This document shows, piece after piece, positions 1 to 8,239 of a stretch of DNA of 64,000 nt. Source of the DNA: Achromobacter xylosoxidans (GTDB lineage: Bacteria; Pseudomonadota; Gammaproteobacteria; Burkholderiales; Burkholderiaceae_B); contig NZ_LN831029.1 of assembly GCF_001457475.1 (NCBI RefSeq), positions 3,038,001 through 3,102,000 of the forward strand. The letters are read 5' to 3'. Below the pieces are notes generated by a model. That model made no database searches and was not told the origin of the DNA. It worked only from the letters and a program-made list of their open reading frames with translations. The stretch's first letter is position 1; the number at the start of each line of letters is the position of its first letter. The position numbers and the translations under genes are program-made.

Positions 1-9
1 GACGTGCCG

Positions 10-1176
10 TCAAGGCGTGGCCGGCCGCAGCCGCAGGCGGGTGATCTCGGAAGGCGCGCCCAGGCGCTTGGGCGGGCCCCAGTAGCCGGTGCCGCGGCTG
101 ATGTAGATCCACATCCCGCCGAGCCGGTGCAGGCCGGCCGTGTAGGGCTGCTGGAACCGCACGAAAAAGCCCCACGGAAAGAACTGGCCGCCGTGCGTGT
201 GGCCCGACAGCTGCAAGGTGTAGCCCAGCGGCGCGGCGGCGGCCGCGCTGCGCGGCTGGTGCGCCAGCAGGATCCTGGCCTGGGCGTCGGGCGGCGCGCC
301 GGCCAGGGCGGCGGCCGGATTGCTGCGCTGCTGCGGGTCGAATGCGCCCGCGTTGTAGTCGGTGACCCCGGCCACCACCACCGGCAGGCCGGCCGGGTGG
401 ATCACGGCATGCTCGTTCATCAGCACCCGCAGGCCCAGGCGGCGGAACTCCGCCACCCAGGGCGCGGCGCCTGAATAATATTCATGGTTGCCGGTCACCA
501 GGTAGGCGCCGAAGGGCGCGCGCAACTGGCCCAGCGGGCTGGCCTGGGCCGCCAGTTGCTCGACACTGCCATCCACCACGTCGCCGGTGATCGCGATCAT
601 GTCCGGCGCCAGTTCGTTGACGGCGTCGACGATGGCCTGCACATAGCGTCGCTTGATGGTCGGGCCGACGTGGATATCGCTGATCTGGGCAATGGTGAAT
701 CCGTCCAGGTCGGCCGGCAGGCCGCGGACGGGCACATCCACCGTCACCACGCGCGCCCGCCGGCGGGCGTTGTAGAAGCCCAGCAGCGTGGCGGCCAGCG
801 CCAGCGCCGCCACCGCCAGCGCGCTGGCGCGCCGCAGCGCGGGCCAGGGCAGGTCCGCGCTGATGGCCAGGCCGGCCAGCCATGTCACCAGCAATGCGGC
901 GTCGCGCAGCACCGTCAGCACGAACAGCGACGAAAACAGGCCCATGGCGATCAGGCCCACCCAGGCGATGCGGTCGCCCCAGGGCGGATGCACCGAGGAA
1001 CGGCCCAGCATCCCCAACGGAATCAGCACGCACGACAGGATCAGCAGCAGGATGGCGGCGGCGGCGCCGGGGCCGTCGAAACCGGCATCGGGGATGAGGC
1101 GGGCGCCCACATAGACGTGGGCCAGCGCGCCCAGGGTCAGGAAGCGCAGGAAAAACGAGGATTGGCGTAGGGACAC
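10..1176 (-). CDS. Membrane-anchored calcineurin-like metallophosphoesterase
   Basis: The 388-residue protein has four or five hydrophobic segments in residues 1-135, followed by a calcineurin-type phosphoesterase domain. All dimetal-site motifs are visible: SDIH (D167, H169), GDVVDG (D199), GNHE (N230, H231), a later AHQP histidine and a terminal GHTHGGQ. This matches the YkuE/YaeI-type family, whose members hydrolyse phosphoesters, in some cases UDP-2,3-diacylglucosamine, at the membrane. The physiological substrate cannot be told from sequence. It stands alone, with a 113-bp gap to the next gene on the same strand. Confidence 0.9.
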   Translation of the reverse strand: MSLRQSSFFLRFLTLGALAHVYVGARLIPDAGFDGPGAAAAILLLILSCVLIPLGMLGRSSVHPPWGDRIAWVGLIAMGLFSSLFVLTVLRDAALLVTWLAGLAISADLPWPALRRASALAVAALALAATLLGFYNARRRARVVTVDVPVRGLPADLDGFTIAQISDIHVGPTIKRRYVQAIVDAVNELAPDMIAITGDVVDGSVEQLAAQASPLGQLRAPFGAYLVTGNHEYYSGAAPWVAEFRRLGLRVLMNEHAVIHPAGLPVVVAGVTDYNAGAFDPQQRSNPAAALAGAPPDAQARILLAHQPRSAAAAAPLGYTLQLSGHTHGGQFFPWGFFVRFQQPYTAGLHRLGGMWIYISRGTGYWGPPKRLGAPSEITRLRLRPATP

Positions 1177-1289
1177 GGGCGGCGGGGCGAGGGCGGGCGC
1201 GCAGGCCCGCCCGGCGATAGCGGGGGAACCGCCATTCTATGCCGTGCGCCCGCGGGCCGGCGCGCCGCGGCCGCGCCCGGCCTCCCGGT

Positions 1290-2498
1290 TCATGCCGGCG
1301 CCAGCAGGCCGGCGTTCATCTCTTCCAGGTGATTGATGCCGAGCATGGCCATGTTGCGGTCCACTTCGGCGCGCAGCAGGCCGATGGCGTGGGCCACGCC
1401 GGCCTGGCCGCCGACCGCGGCGGCATAGTTGAAGGGGCGGCCGACGAACACGAAGCGCGCGCCCAGGGCCAGCGCCTTGAGCACGTCGCCGCCGCGGCGC
1501 ACGCCGCTGTCCATCATCACCGGCATGGCGCCTGCCTCGGCCACCACGCCGGGCAGGGCGCGCAGCGGCGAGATCGCGCCGTCGAGCTGGCGGCCGCCGT
1601 GGTTCGAGACGATGATGCCGTCCGCGCCGTGTTCGCGCGCCAGCCGCGCGTCCTGGGGATGCAGGATGCCCTTGATGATGAGGGTGCCTGGCCATTGGCG
1701 GCGGATGCGCGCCACGTGTTCCCAGCTGAGATGGTCGCGCGCGCTGAAGTCGCGCAGCACCGACGCCGATACGATGGGCGCGCCGCGAGTGGCGAACGAA
1801 TTCTCGAAATGCGGCATGCCGTGAGCCAGCAGCGTGCGCAGGAAGGTGCCGGCCAGCCAGCGCGGCCGGGTCAGGCCGTCCCAGGCCAGCCGCAGGCTGG
1901 GCTTGAGGGGCGTCGAGAATCCGGTGCGCACGTTGTTCTCGCGGTTGGCGGAGACGGGGATGTCCACCGTCAGCACCAGCGTTTCATAGCCGGCGCGGGC
2001 CGCGCGCGCCACCAGCGCGTCGATGCGCGCGGGATCGCCGGGCAGGTAGGCCTGGAACCAGGTGCCGGGCGCCTGCTCGATGACTTCTTCCAGGGGGATC
2101 AGCGCGGTGCCGCTGAGAATGGCGGGAATGCCCTGTTCGCGGGCGGCGCGCGCCAGCACGATATCGCCGCGATAGGCCGACAGTGCGCTGATGCCCATGG
2201 GCGCGATGCCGAATGGCGATTCGTAGCGCTGGCCGAACAGTTCCGTGTGCTGGCTGCGGCCCGACACGTCGACCAGCACCCGCGGCTGGAACGCGTAGCG
2301 GCCGAAGGCGTCGCGATTGGCTTGCAGCGACTGGTTGTCCTCGGCGGCGCCGGCGACGTAGCCGAATATCGGGCGTGGCAGGCGCCGGCGCGCGGCGGCC
2401 TCGAAATCGTCCAGGGACAGCATGCGCGCCAGGGCGCGGGCGGGACGGGGCGTGGCGCGGGTCGCGGACGCGGGGGCGGGCAGGACGCTCGTAGTCAT
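1290..2498 (-). CDS. lldD: FMN-dependent alpha-hydroxy-acid dehydrogenase, probably L-lactate dehydrogenase
   Basis: The 402-residue protein covers the whole family of FMN-dependent (S)-2-hydroxy-acid dehydrogenases. The diagnostic active-site segment SNHGGRQLDG is present with the catalytic base at about H300. An FGYVAGAAEDN segment lies near residue 45, and the flavin phosphate region (DSGVRRGGDVLKALALGA) follows the active site. L-lactate oxidation to pyruvate with electron transfer to the respiratory chain is the usual role; mandelate or glycolate as substrate cannot be excluded. No lactate permease or LldR regulator is adjacent. The N-terminal 25 residues are Ala/Pro-rich and not conserved in the family. 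The start codon lies inside a hairpin that also covers a GGAGG element. Confidence 0.85.
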   Translation of the reverse strand: MTTSVLPAPASATRATPRPARALARMLSLDDFEAAARRRLPRPIFGYVAGAAEDNQSLQANRDAFGRYAFQPRVLVDVSGRSQHTELFGQRYESPFGIAPMGISALSAYRGDIVLARAAREQGIPAILSGTALIPLEEVIEQAPGTWFQAYLPGDPARIDALVARAARAGYETLVLTVDIPVSANRENNVRTGFSTPLKPSLRLAWDGLTRPRWLAGTFLRTLLAHGMPHFENSFATRGAPIVSASVLRDFSARDHLSWEHVARIRRQWPGTLIIKGILHPQDARLAREHGADGIIVSNHGGRQLDGAISPLRALPGVVAEAGAMPVMMDSGVRRGGDVLKALALGARFVFVGRPFNYAAAVGGQAGVAHAIGLLRAEVDRNMAMLGINHLEEMNAGLLAPA

Positions 2499-2522
2499 TG
2501 GAGGAGGCGAAAAACCTCCAAT
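2497..2522 (-). promoter_or_regulatory. Hairpin covering GGAGG and the start codon of the lactate dehydrogenase gene
   Basis: ATTGGAGG (2497-2504) and CCTCCAAT (2515-2522) are a perfect 8-bp inverted repeat around a 10-nt loop. On the minus-strand mRNA one arm holds the GGAGG element and the other reaches the first two bases of the ATG. GGAGG is otherwise 16 nt from the start, longer than usual, so the fold may control translation. Function is inferred. Confidence 0.4.
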
Positions 2523-2618
2523 CTACCCAGCCCGCCTGATCGTATAAAGCGAATAAAACCGCTATTGCCTGTTCACTTTTTCCGGACAACACGGCGCCGC
2601 TGTGCGAACTGCCGCGTT

Positions 2619-2754
2619 CATCGGTTTGCGCGTTCGCGCGAACCGCCGCGCTCATCGGTTTGCGCAGTCGCGCGAACCGACGCGCTCATCGGTTTGCGCA
2701 GTCGCGCGAACCGACGCGCTCATCGGTTTGCGCAGTCGCGCGAACCGCCCCATG
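2619..2754. repeat. Four tandem 34-bp repeats, each a hairpin
   Basis: Four units start at 2619, 2653, 2687 and 2721; units 2 and 3 are identical and units 1 and 4 differ by a few bases. Each contains GGTTTGCGC-AGTC-GCGCGAACC (TT in place of AG in unit 1), a 9-bp stem with one G-T pair and a four-base loop. The period is not a multiple of three and no gene runs through it. The array begins 9 bp after the psd stop codon and lies upstream of the lactate dehydrogenase gene, so it would be transcribed as the psd 3' end. Confidence 0.9.
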
Positions 2755-2763
2755 CCGTCGGTT

Positions 2764-3630
2764 TCAGTCCCGCGGCAGCGCCAGCAATTCACCCATGCGC
2801 ACCGGGCCACGCACCGAGGGCGTGTCGGCCCAGCGGATCCTGCCCGGCCCGAACAGCACGATCGCGGTCGAACCCAGCTTGAAGCGGCCCATCTCGGCGC
2901 CCTTGGCCAGATGGATCGGCGCGCGCGCGGCGTCGTCGTAGCGCACCGCCTTGACGCGGCGCTTGTACGGCGTGACCAGCCCGGCCCACACGGTTTCGAT
3001 CGACGCCACGATCATGGCGCCGACCAGCACCACGGCCATCGGCCCGTGTTCGGTGTCGAACAGGCAGACCACGCGCTCGTTGCGCGCGAACAGGCGCGGC
3101 ACGTTGCGCGCGGTCAGCGGGTTGACCGAGAACAGCCGGCCCGGCACATGGATCATCTCACGCAGCGTGCCGGCCACCGGCATGTGGACGCGGTGGTAGT
3201 CCTTGGGCGACAGGTAGATGGTGGCGAATTCCCCGCCCTGGAAGGGCGCGGCGCGTTCGGCGTCGCCGCCGAGCAGTTCGGTCAGGCCGTAGCTGTGGCC
3301 CTTGGCCTGGAAGATGCGGCCATGTTCGATGGCGCCCATCTGGCTGATGGCGCCATCGGCGGGGCACAGCACGCCGCCGGGCTCGTCATCGAGCGGACGG
3401 GCGTCCGGCTTGAGGGCGCGGGTGAAGAAATCGTTGAAGCAATCGAAGGCCAGCGCGTCTTCCTGCTCGGCTTCGCGCATGTCCACGCCGTACTTGCGTA
3501 CGAAGCGCGAGATCATCCAGTTCTTGATCGCGGGTTCCCGGCAGTCCGAGGCGTAGCCGAAGAGGCGCGACACCAGGTGATGCGGCGCGAGGTATTGGCT
3601 GGCGAGGAAGAGTTGGTCTTTGATCGGCAT
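2764..3630 (-). CDS. psd: Phosphatidylserine decarboxylase proenzyme
   Basis: This enzyme decarboxylates phosphatidylserine to phosphatidylethanolamine at the inner membrane. The 288-residue length fits bacterial PSD-I. The self-cleavage site LGST is at residues 252-255, where S254 would become the pyruvoyl group. PADG (about residue 91) and YHRVHMP (about residue 145) supply the Asp and His of the processing triad. The N-terminus (MPIKDQL...[15 protein letters not shown]) matches the family start. A terminator-like hairpin with a T6 run ends 10 nt before the ATG, which suggests expression is set by readthrough. Confidence 0.95.
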   Translation of the reverse strand: MPIKDQLFLASQYLAPHHLVSRLFGYASDCREPAIKNWMISRFVRKYGVDMREAEQEDALAFDCFNDFFTRALKPDARPLDDEPGGVLCPADGAISQMGAIEHGRIFQAKGHSYGLTELLGGDAERAAPFQGGEFATIYLSPKDYHRVHMPVAGTLREMIHVPGRLFSVNPLTARNVPRLFARNERVVCLFDTEHGPMAVVLVGAMIVASIETVWAGLVTPYKRRVKAVRYDDAARAPIHLAKGAEMGRFKLGSTAIVLFGPGRIRWADTPSVRGPVRMGELLALPRD

Positions 3631-3640
3631 CTAGGGCGCT

Positions 3641-3671
3641 AAAAAACGCGTCCCGCGGACAGCGGGACGTG
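3641..3671 (-). terminator. Intrinsic terminator between the ABC-F gene and psd
   Basis: On the minus strand, arms CGTCCCGC (3669-3662) and GCGGGACG (3656-3649) form an 8-bp stem with a 5-nt loop. The stem extends by a G-T and a C-G pair and is followed directly by six T residues (3646-3641). This is a textbook Rho-independent terminator for the upstream yheS-like gene, yet it sits in the psd leader. Confidence 0.8.
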
Positions 3672-3739
3672 GTTGGGGTTGACGCGAATAGGCCTGCGCC
3701 CGGCGTGCAAACGACGCGATTGTAACGCGTTCGTCCCGC
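3649..3739 (-). promoter_or_regulatory. Possible attenuator: mutually exclusive pairing upstream of psd
   Basis: The octamer GCGGGACG occurs twice on the minus strand, at 3739-3732 and again as the 3' arm of the terminator at 3656-3649. Both copies can pair with the single CGTCCCGC at 3669-3662. Pairing with the upstream copy would prevent the terminator. A TACAAT -10-like element at 3726-3721 would start transcripts downstream of the first copy, so the switch would only work on RNA reading in from further upstream. Confidence 0.4.
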
Positions 3740-3780
3740 CAGTGGACCTCCTGTCGGAAGGTGTTTGCGGCGGCGCCCGC

Positions 3781-5415
3781 TCAGGCGGCGGCCTTGGCCG
3801 ACAGCTTGGTCTTGTAGAGCCAGTCCTTGTAGTCGTCCAGGTCGCCGTCGAACGGGCTGAAGCGGCCGTCGGCGACGATGATGAACTGGTCGGTGGTGGC
3901 GCGCAGCAGGTGGCGGTCGTGAGAGACCAGCACCAGCGTGCCTTCGAACTGCGCCAGCGCGGTGGTCAGCGCTTCGCGGGTTTCCAGGTCCAGGTGGTTG
4001 GTGGGTTCATCGAGCAGCAGCAGATTGGGGCGCTGCCAGACGATCAGCGCCAGCGCCAGGCGCGCCTTCTCGCCGCCGGAGAAGGGCGCGATCGAGCTGG
4101 TGGCCATGGCGCCGTTGAAATTGAAGCTGCCCAGGAAGTTGCGCAGTTCCTGTTCGCGCACCGTGGGCGCGATCTTGGTCATGTGCCACAGCGGCGATTC
4201 GTCGTGGCGCAGCATCTCGACCTGGTGCTGGGCGAAGTAGCCGATCGACAGGCCCTTGTTGAACTGCGTCTCGCCGGCCAGCGACTGCAACTCGCCGGCG
4301 ATGGTCTTGATGAAGGTCGACTTGCCGGCGCCGTTGATGCCCAGCAGGCCCAGGCGCTGGCCCGCCTGCAATGAAAAGTCGATGCCCGACACGATGATGC
4401 TGTCGGAGGTGACGCCGCTGTCCTCGTCGGTGTTGCGGTAGCCGGCGCTGACCTTGTCCATCGTCAACAGCGGATTGGGCGCGCGCAGCGGCTCGCGGAA
4501 CTCGAACGAGAACTCGGCCGCGGCGCGCAGCGGCGCCACTTCTTCCATGCGGGCCAGCGCCTTGATGCGGCTCTGCGCCTGGCGCGCCTTGCTGGCCTGG
4601 GCCTTGAAGCGGTCGATGAAGGATTGCAGGTGCGCGCGCTGGCGCATCTGCTTTTCGATCATGCCCTGCGCCAGTTCCAGTTGAGCCGCGCGCTGGCGCT
4701 CGAACGACGAGTAGTTGCCCGAGTAGCGCTTGAGCTTGCGTTCGTCGATGTGGACGATGACGTTGACCACGCCGTCCAGGAAGTCGCGGTCGTGCGAGAT
4801 GACGATGAGCGTGCCCGGATAGCGCTTGAGCCAATCCTCCAGCCAGATGATGGCGTCCAGGTCCAGGTGGTTGGTGGGCTCGTCCAGCAGCAGCAGGTCG
4901 GACGGGCACATCAACGCCTGCGCCAGGTTCAGCCGCATGCGCCAGCCGCCGGAGAAGCTGGTGAGCGGCAGCTGCATCTGCGCCTGCGTGAAGCCCAGGC
5001 CGGTCAGCAATTGCTCGGCGCGCGAGTGCACCGTGTAGGCATCGGCGTCGGCCAGCGCGGCGTAGATATCGGCCATGCGCAGGCCGTTCTCGGCGCTCTC
5101 GGGCTCCGCTTCCAGCGCGGCCAGCTCGGCTTCGAGCCTGCGCAGCGTGACGTCGCCGTCGATGGCGTATTCGATGGCGGGACGGTCCAGCGCGGGCGTT
5201 TCCTGCGCCACGTAGGCCATGCGCCAGCTGGCGGGATAATCGAGGTCGCCCTGGTCGGCGTGCAGCGTGCCGCGCAGCAGGCCGAACAGGCTCGACTTGC
5301 CGGCGCCGTTGGCGCCGATCAGGCCGATCTTGTCGCCGGGGTTGAGCAGCAGGTCGACCTTGTCGAACAAGGGCTTGACGCCGCGCATCAGTGAAACTTG
5401 TTGGAAGCGGATCAT
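3781..5415 (-). CDS. yheS: ABC-F family ATPase (YheS-like ribosome-associated factor)
   Basis: The protein has two ABC ATPase domains with no membrane segments. Each has a Walker A (GANGAGKS and GINGAGKS), a signature (SFSGGWRMR and PFSGGEKAR) and a Walker B (LLLLDEPTNHLD, twice). The charged linker between them (about residues 240-320 from this start) corresponds to the P-site tRNA-interaction motif of ABC-F proteins, which act on the ribosome rather than in transport. I take the ATG at 5415 (MIRFQQVSLMRG) because it matches family N-termini. The upstream 50 in-frame residues are Pro/Ala-rich and unlike the family. No clear ribosome-binding site is seen. Transcription probably ends at the hairpin before psd. 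Confidence 0.92.
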   Translation of the reverse strand: MIRFQQVSLMRGVKPLFDKVDLLLNPGDKIGLIGANGAGKSSLFGLLRGTLHADQGDLDYPASWRMAYVAQETPALDRPAIEYAIDGDVTLRRLEAELAALEAEPESAENGLRMADIYAALADADAYTVHSRAEQLLTGLGFTQAQMQLPLTSFSGGWRMRLNLAQALMCPSDLLLLDEPTNHLDLDAIIWLEDWLKRYPGTLIVISHDRDFLDGVVNVIVHIDERKLKRYSGNYSSFERQRAAQLELAQGMIEKQMRQRAHLQSFIDRFKAQASKARQAQSRIKALARMEEVAPLRAAAEFSFEFREPLRAPNPLLTMDKVSAGYRNTDEDSGVTSDSIIVSGIDFSLQAGQRLGLLGINGAGKSTFIKTIAGELQSLAGETQFNKGLSIGYFAQHQVEMLRHDESPLWHMTKIAPTVREQELRNFLGSFNFNGAMATSSIAPFSGGEKARLALALIVWQRPNLLLLDEPTNHLDLETREALTTALAQFEGTLVLVSHDRHLLRATTDQFIIVADGRFSPFDGDLDDYKDWLYKTKLSAKAAA

Positions 5416-5619
5416 GAATCGTGTGGCTGGAGGGCGCGCAGGGCGCGCGGCAAGGCTCCCGCCACAAGCTGCGGCGCAAAAAGGGGAACCGTGGAGGAAT
5501 CGCGCCGGCGGCGTGGCAGGGTGGGCCGCGCCAGGCGCGACAGGCGGATGGGGCAGGGCGCCCATCCGATCGCGGCCGCTATTGTAGCTGGCCGCGCGGA
5601 CCGTCGCCCCGCGTGGTGT

Positions 5620-6501
5620 TCAGTCCGGATCCGGTTGGCCGGCGATCGCGGCGGCCAGGGCCAGCAGGCGTTCGGCTTCGCGCGCATGCAGGTTCTCGAC
5701 CAGGGCGCCGTCGACCACCGCCACGCCCCGGCCCGCCGCCCGCGCCGCGTGCCAGGCTTCCAATCGCCTGCGCGCGCTGGCCAGCTCGGCGTCGGTGGGC
5801 GCGAAGGCGGCATTGGCCGCTGCGATCTGCCTGGGGTGGATCAGTGTCTTGCCATCGAACCCCTGGTCGCGCCCCTGCTTGCAGGCGGCGGCCAGGCCGG
5901 CGTCGTCGTCCAGGTCCAGGTGCACGCCATCGAGGACCGCCAGGCCATGGGCCCGCGCCGCCAGCACCGCCAGCGAGCGCGCCAGCAGGGTTTCGTGGCG
6001 TTCCGGGGTATGACGCGCATGCAGGTCCTTGACCAGGTCGGAGGTGCCGACCACGATCGCGGCGAGGCGGGGATGGCCGCCGGCGATGGCGTCGAGGCGC
6101 AGGAATCCCAGCGGCGTTTCCGCCATGGCCCACAGCGGCAAGGTGGCGGGCGCGCCAGCAGCATCCAGGGCGCGCGCCAGCGCATCGAGTTCGGCCGCCG
6201 ATTGCACCTTGGGCAGCAACACCGCGTCGGCGCCGGCGCGCGCGATGGCGCGCGCATCGTCCAGGCCCCACGGCGTATCGAGGGCGTTGATGCGGACCAC
6301 GCATTCGCGCCGCCCGTAGCCGCCGGCGCGCAGGGCGGCCACCACCTGTTGCCGCGCAAGCGCCTTGGCGTCCGGCGCGACCGCGTCCTCGAGGTCGAGG
6401 ATCAGCGCATCGGCGTCGAGGTCGCGGGCCTTGTCCAGGGCGCGCGCATTGGCGCCAGGCATGTAGAGGACGGAACGGCGAGGGCGTGCGGTCAGTGGCA
6501 T
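5620..6501 (-). CDS. CitE-like CoA-ester lyase (HpcH/HpaI aldolase family)
   Basis: This is a TIM-barrel lyase of the CitE family, 293 residues. The RRSVLYMPGANARALDKA start, LDLEDAVAP metal/CoA region, VRINALDT segment, PKVQSAAEL segment and GFDGKTLIHPRQI C-terminal motif are all present. Relatives include citrate lyase beta and malyl- or citramalyl-CoA lyases. Without citrate lyase alpha and gamma neighbours, a stand-alone CoA-ester lyase is more likely than citrate fermentation. It starts 12 bp after a response regulator gene on the same strand, so the two probably share a transcript. Confidence 0.82.
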   Translation of the reverse strand: MPLTARPRRSVLYMPGANARALDKARDLDADALILDLEDAVAPDAKALARQQVVAALRAGGYGRRECVVRINALDTPWGLDDARAIARAGADAVLLPKVQSAAELDALARALDAAGAPATLPLWAMAETPLGFLRLDAIAGGHPRLAAIVVGTSDLVKDLHARHTPERHETLLARSLAVLAARAHGLAVLDGVHLDLDDDAGLAAACKQGRDQGFDGKTLIHPRQIAAANAAFAPTDAELASARRRLEAWHAARAAGRGVAVVDGALVENLHAREAERLLALAAAIAGQPDPD

Positions 6502-6513
6502 GGCGGCGATTGT

Positions 6514-7245
6514 TCAGGACTGGAGGTTGCCAACGATCTGCACAGGCATGGTGCAGACGTAGCCGACGCCATAGACCGTGCGGATGCCCATGTCGGCGCC
6601 CGCCTGCGCCCGCAGTTTGCGGCGCAGGCGGTGCATGTGGGCATCGAGCCGATGCGTGTCGTAGGCTTCGGCGCTGGCGCCCAGGGCCTCGACCAGCCGG
6701 CCGCGCGAAAGCGGCAGCGGGGCGGCCTGGATCAAGGCGCCGATGAGGCGGCTTTCGGTATCGGTGATGTCGACGTGGACGCGCTTGGGCGACACCAGCA
6801 TGCGGCGCGCCGGGTCGAAGCGCCAGATCTCGGCGGAGGGGGCTTCGGGGTCGACGGCCGGCACCACCCGCAGGCGTCGCGACAGCGACACCAGCGTCGC
6901 GCCCAGTTCGGCCAGGTTGACGGGCTTGGTGAGGTAATGGTCAGCGCCCAGGCTCAATCCCGACACCTTGTCTTCGCTCAGCAGGCGGCCGGTCAGCATG
7001 ATGATGCCCATTGACGGATAGGTGGTGCGCAAGTGCGACACCCGCGCCAGGCCATCGCCGTCCGGCAGCATGGCGTCCAGCACCAGGATGCCCGGCGTGA
7101 CGCTCAGCAGCAACTGGTCCAGCTCGGCCAGCGATCCGGCGGTGAGGATGGCTTCGCCCAGGCCGAGGTCGTGGATGAATTCGGCGATGGTGTCGCGCCA
7201 GTCCCCGTGATCGTCGACGATGATGATGGTCACGGCGCCGGACAA
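6514..7245 (-). CDS. Orphan response regulator with OmpR-type winged helix
   Basis: The 243-residue protein has a receiver domain with D11/D12, phosphoacceptor D57 (VLDAMLPDGDG), T85 and K107 (TKPVN). A C-terminal winged-helix domain (about residues 135-235) ends in RTVYGVGYVC, typical of OmpR/PhoB DNA-binding domains. No histidine kinase is adjacent. The start is uncertain: the first codon of this frame is TTG at 7245, with an in-frame GTG at 7233 just before VTIIIVDD, and neither has a convincing ribosome-binding site. It lies upstream of the citE-like gene and may regulate it. Confidence 0.82.
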   Translation of the reverse strand: MSGAVTIIIVDDHGDWRDTIAEFIHDLGLGEAILTAGSLAELDQLLLSVTPGILVLDAMLPDGDGLARVSHLRTTYPSMGIIMLTGRLLSEDKVSGLSLGADHYLTKPVNLAELGATLVSLSRRLRVVPAVDPEAPSAEIWRFDPARRMLVSPKRVHVDITDTESRLIGALIQAAPLPLSRGRLVEALGASAEAYDTHRLDAHMHRLRRKLRAQAGADMGIRTVYGVGYVCTMPVQIVGNLQS

Positions 7246-7610
7246 GCTAGCGGTTGTGCTCGAGGCGCTCCAAGGGCAAACACGCTTTCCGCTCCTTTCA
7301 TGCTACGGCTTCTTATTGGTGTGGGTGAGTCCGCCGGGCGCGGGCGCAGGACCGGAAGGCACGCCAACCGGTGTGGTCCCCTCGAGGCGCTTCGCGGAGA
7401 ATATCATTATCGCCGTTGCGGCGGCGCCGCATATTGCGATGCAACGCGCCCGACGCGGCCGGTCCGGCCGAGGAAATGGGGCTGATCAAAAAATGCGCAG
7501 CCCCTGCCGTGTGGCGGGAACGGCCAGCAGCCGTGCGCGGGCGACTTTTTTATCCACAGAAACTGTGGATAAAAAACAGCGGCTGGAAGTTGTTCACCGC
7601 CAGGGCGCCA
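7246..7610. other. Intergenic region with an inverted pair of DnaA boxes
   Basis: No gene is recognised in these 365 bp. The only clear structure is the palindrome at 7546-7576. The stretch lies between two minus-strand genes and should hold the promoter of the response regulator gene. Confidence 0.6.
7546..7576. promoter_or_regulatory. Two perfect DnaA boxes in inverted orientation
   Basis: TTATCCACA at 7550-7558 and its reverse complement TGTGGATAA at 7564-7572 both match the DnaA-box consensus exactly. They lie within a 14-bp perfect inverted repeat separated by AAA. Each arm carries the T-run on its 5' side, so it does not read as an intrinsic terminator on either strand. DnaA binding is an inference from the consensus. 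Confidence 0.6.
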
Positions 7611-8117
7611 TCACTCGGCGCCCGTTCGCGGGTCCGCCAGGTATTCGACCGGCACGCCCTGCGGCACGCGGCGCACGCGGTCGCGTTCGATGCGGGGCGG
7701 AGCGAATCGCGTCTTGCGCGCGGCCGCATTCTGCAGCAGGACCGACAGCACCGCGCCCTTGTCCTGGATCCATTGGGTCTTGCCGCGCAGCAGCTTCATC
7801 GCATTCTCGGCGGTTCCCAGTTTGTAGGACATGGAGTTGATCTGCACCGCGTTCTTGCCATCGAAAGCAGACTCGTCCTGCTCAGTAATGGCCGCCGCGT
7901 CGAGGTTGTTGCTTTCGTGGTCGACGCGGTAGATGAATTTGATGCCGCTGAACGGGTCGCGCACGACGACGAGCTTGTCCGAGCCCGAGACGTCCGACAG
8001 CATGCCGATGACCGGCGACTCGACCAGCTGGTTGCCCCGTTGCTCTTCGGTGTAGATGAAGATGCTGCGGCGATTGTGCCCGAGCGACGCGGGCGGGGCG
8101 AGGGGAGAACGATCCAT
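7611..8117 (-). CDS. Hypothetical protein, 168 residues
   Basis: I do not recognise the family. The protein is soluble-looking, without signal peptide or membrane segment. The N-terminal 20 residues look disordered. A central mixed alpha/beta section (about 25-125) contains VESPVIGML, KLVVVRDPFSGIKFIYRVD and QINSMSYKLGT. The tail is rich in Arg and Pro. Codon use is like its neighbours. The inverted DnaA boxes lie about 35 bp beyond its stop codon. Confidence 0.6.
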   Translation of the reverse strand: MDRSPLAPPASLGHNRRSIFIYTEEQRGNQLVESPVIGMLSDVSGSDKLVVVRDPFSGIKFIYRVDHESNNLDAAAITEQDESAFDGKNAVQINSMSYKLGTAENAMKLLRGKTQWIQDKGAVLSVLLQNAAARKTRFAPPRIERDRVRRVPQGVPVEYLADPRTGAE

Positions 8118-8239
8118 ACCTGACTTGAGAAGGGCGGGGAGGGGCAGAACCCGTCCCGCGGTACTGCGTTAACGGCCTCGAGTCGCGGGAACTTGAGTGC
8201 CGGCCATGATGAAACCACAAAGAGCGAGCGCCGCGACGT

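Noticed and set aside
2619..2754. CRISPR array
   Set aside because: Repeats are directly adjacent with no unique spacers, and no cas genes are present.
4007..5479. 490-codon frame overlapping the ABC-F gene
   Set aside because: It is the same-strand shadow of a gene with complete ABC motifs; its product is Arg/Ala/Gly-rich without domains.
7546..7576. Intrinsic terminator
   Set aside because: On either strand the T-run lies on the 5' side of the stem and the A-run on the 3' side, the wrong order for termination.
7246..7610. Chromosomal replication origin
   Set aside because: Only two DnaA boxes; no AT-rich unwinding region, no dnaA, dnaN, gidA or parAB genes nearby.
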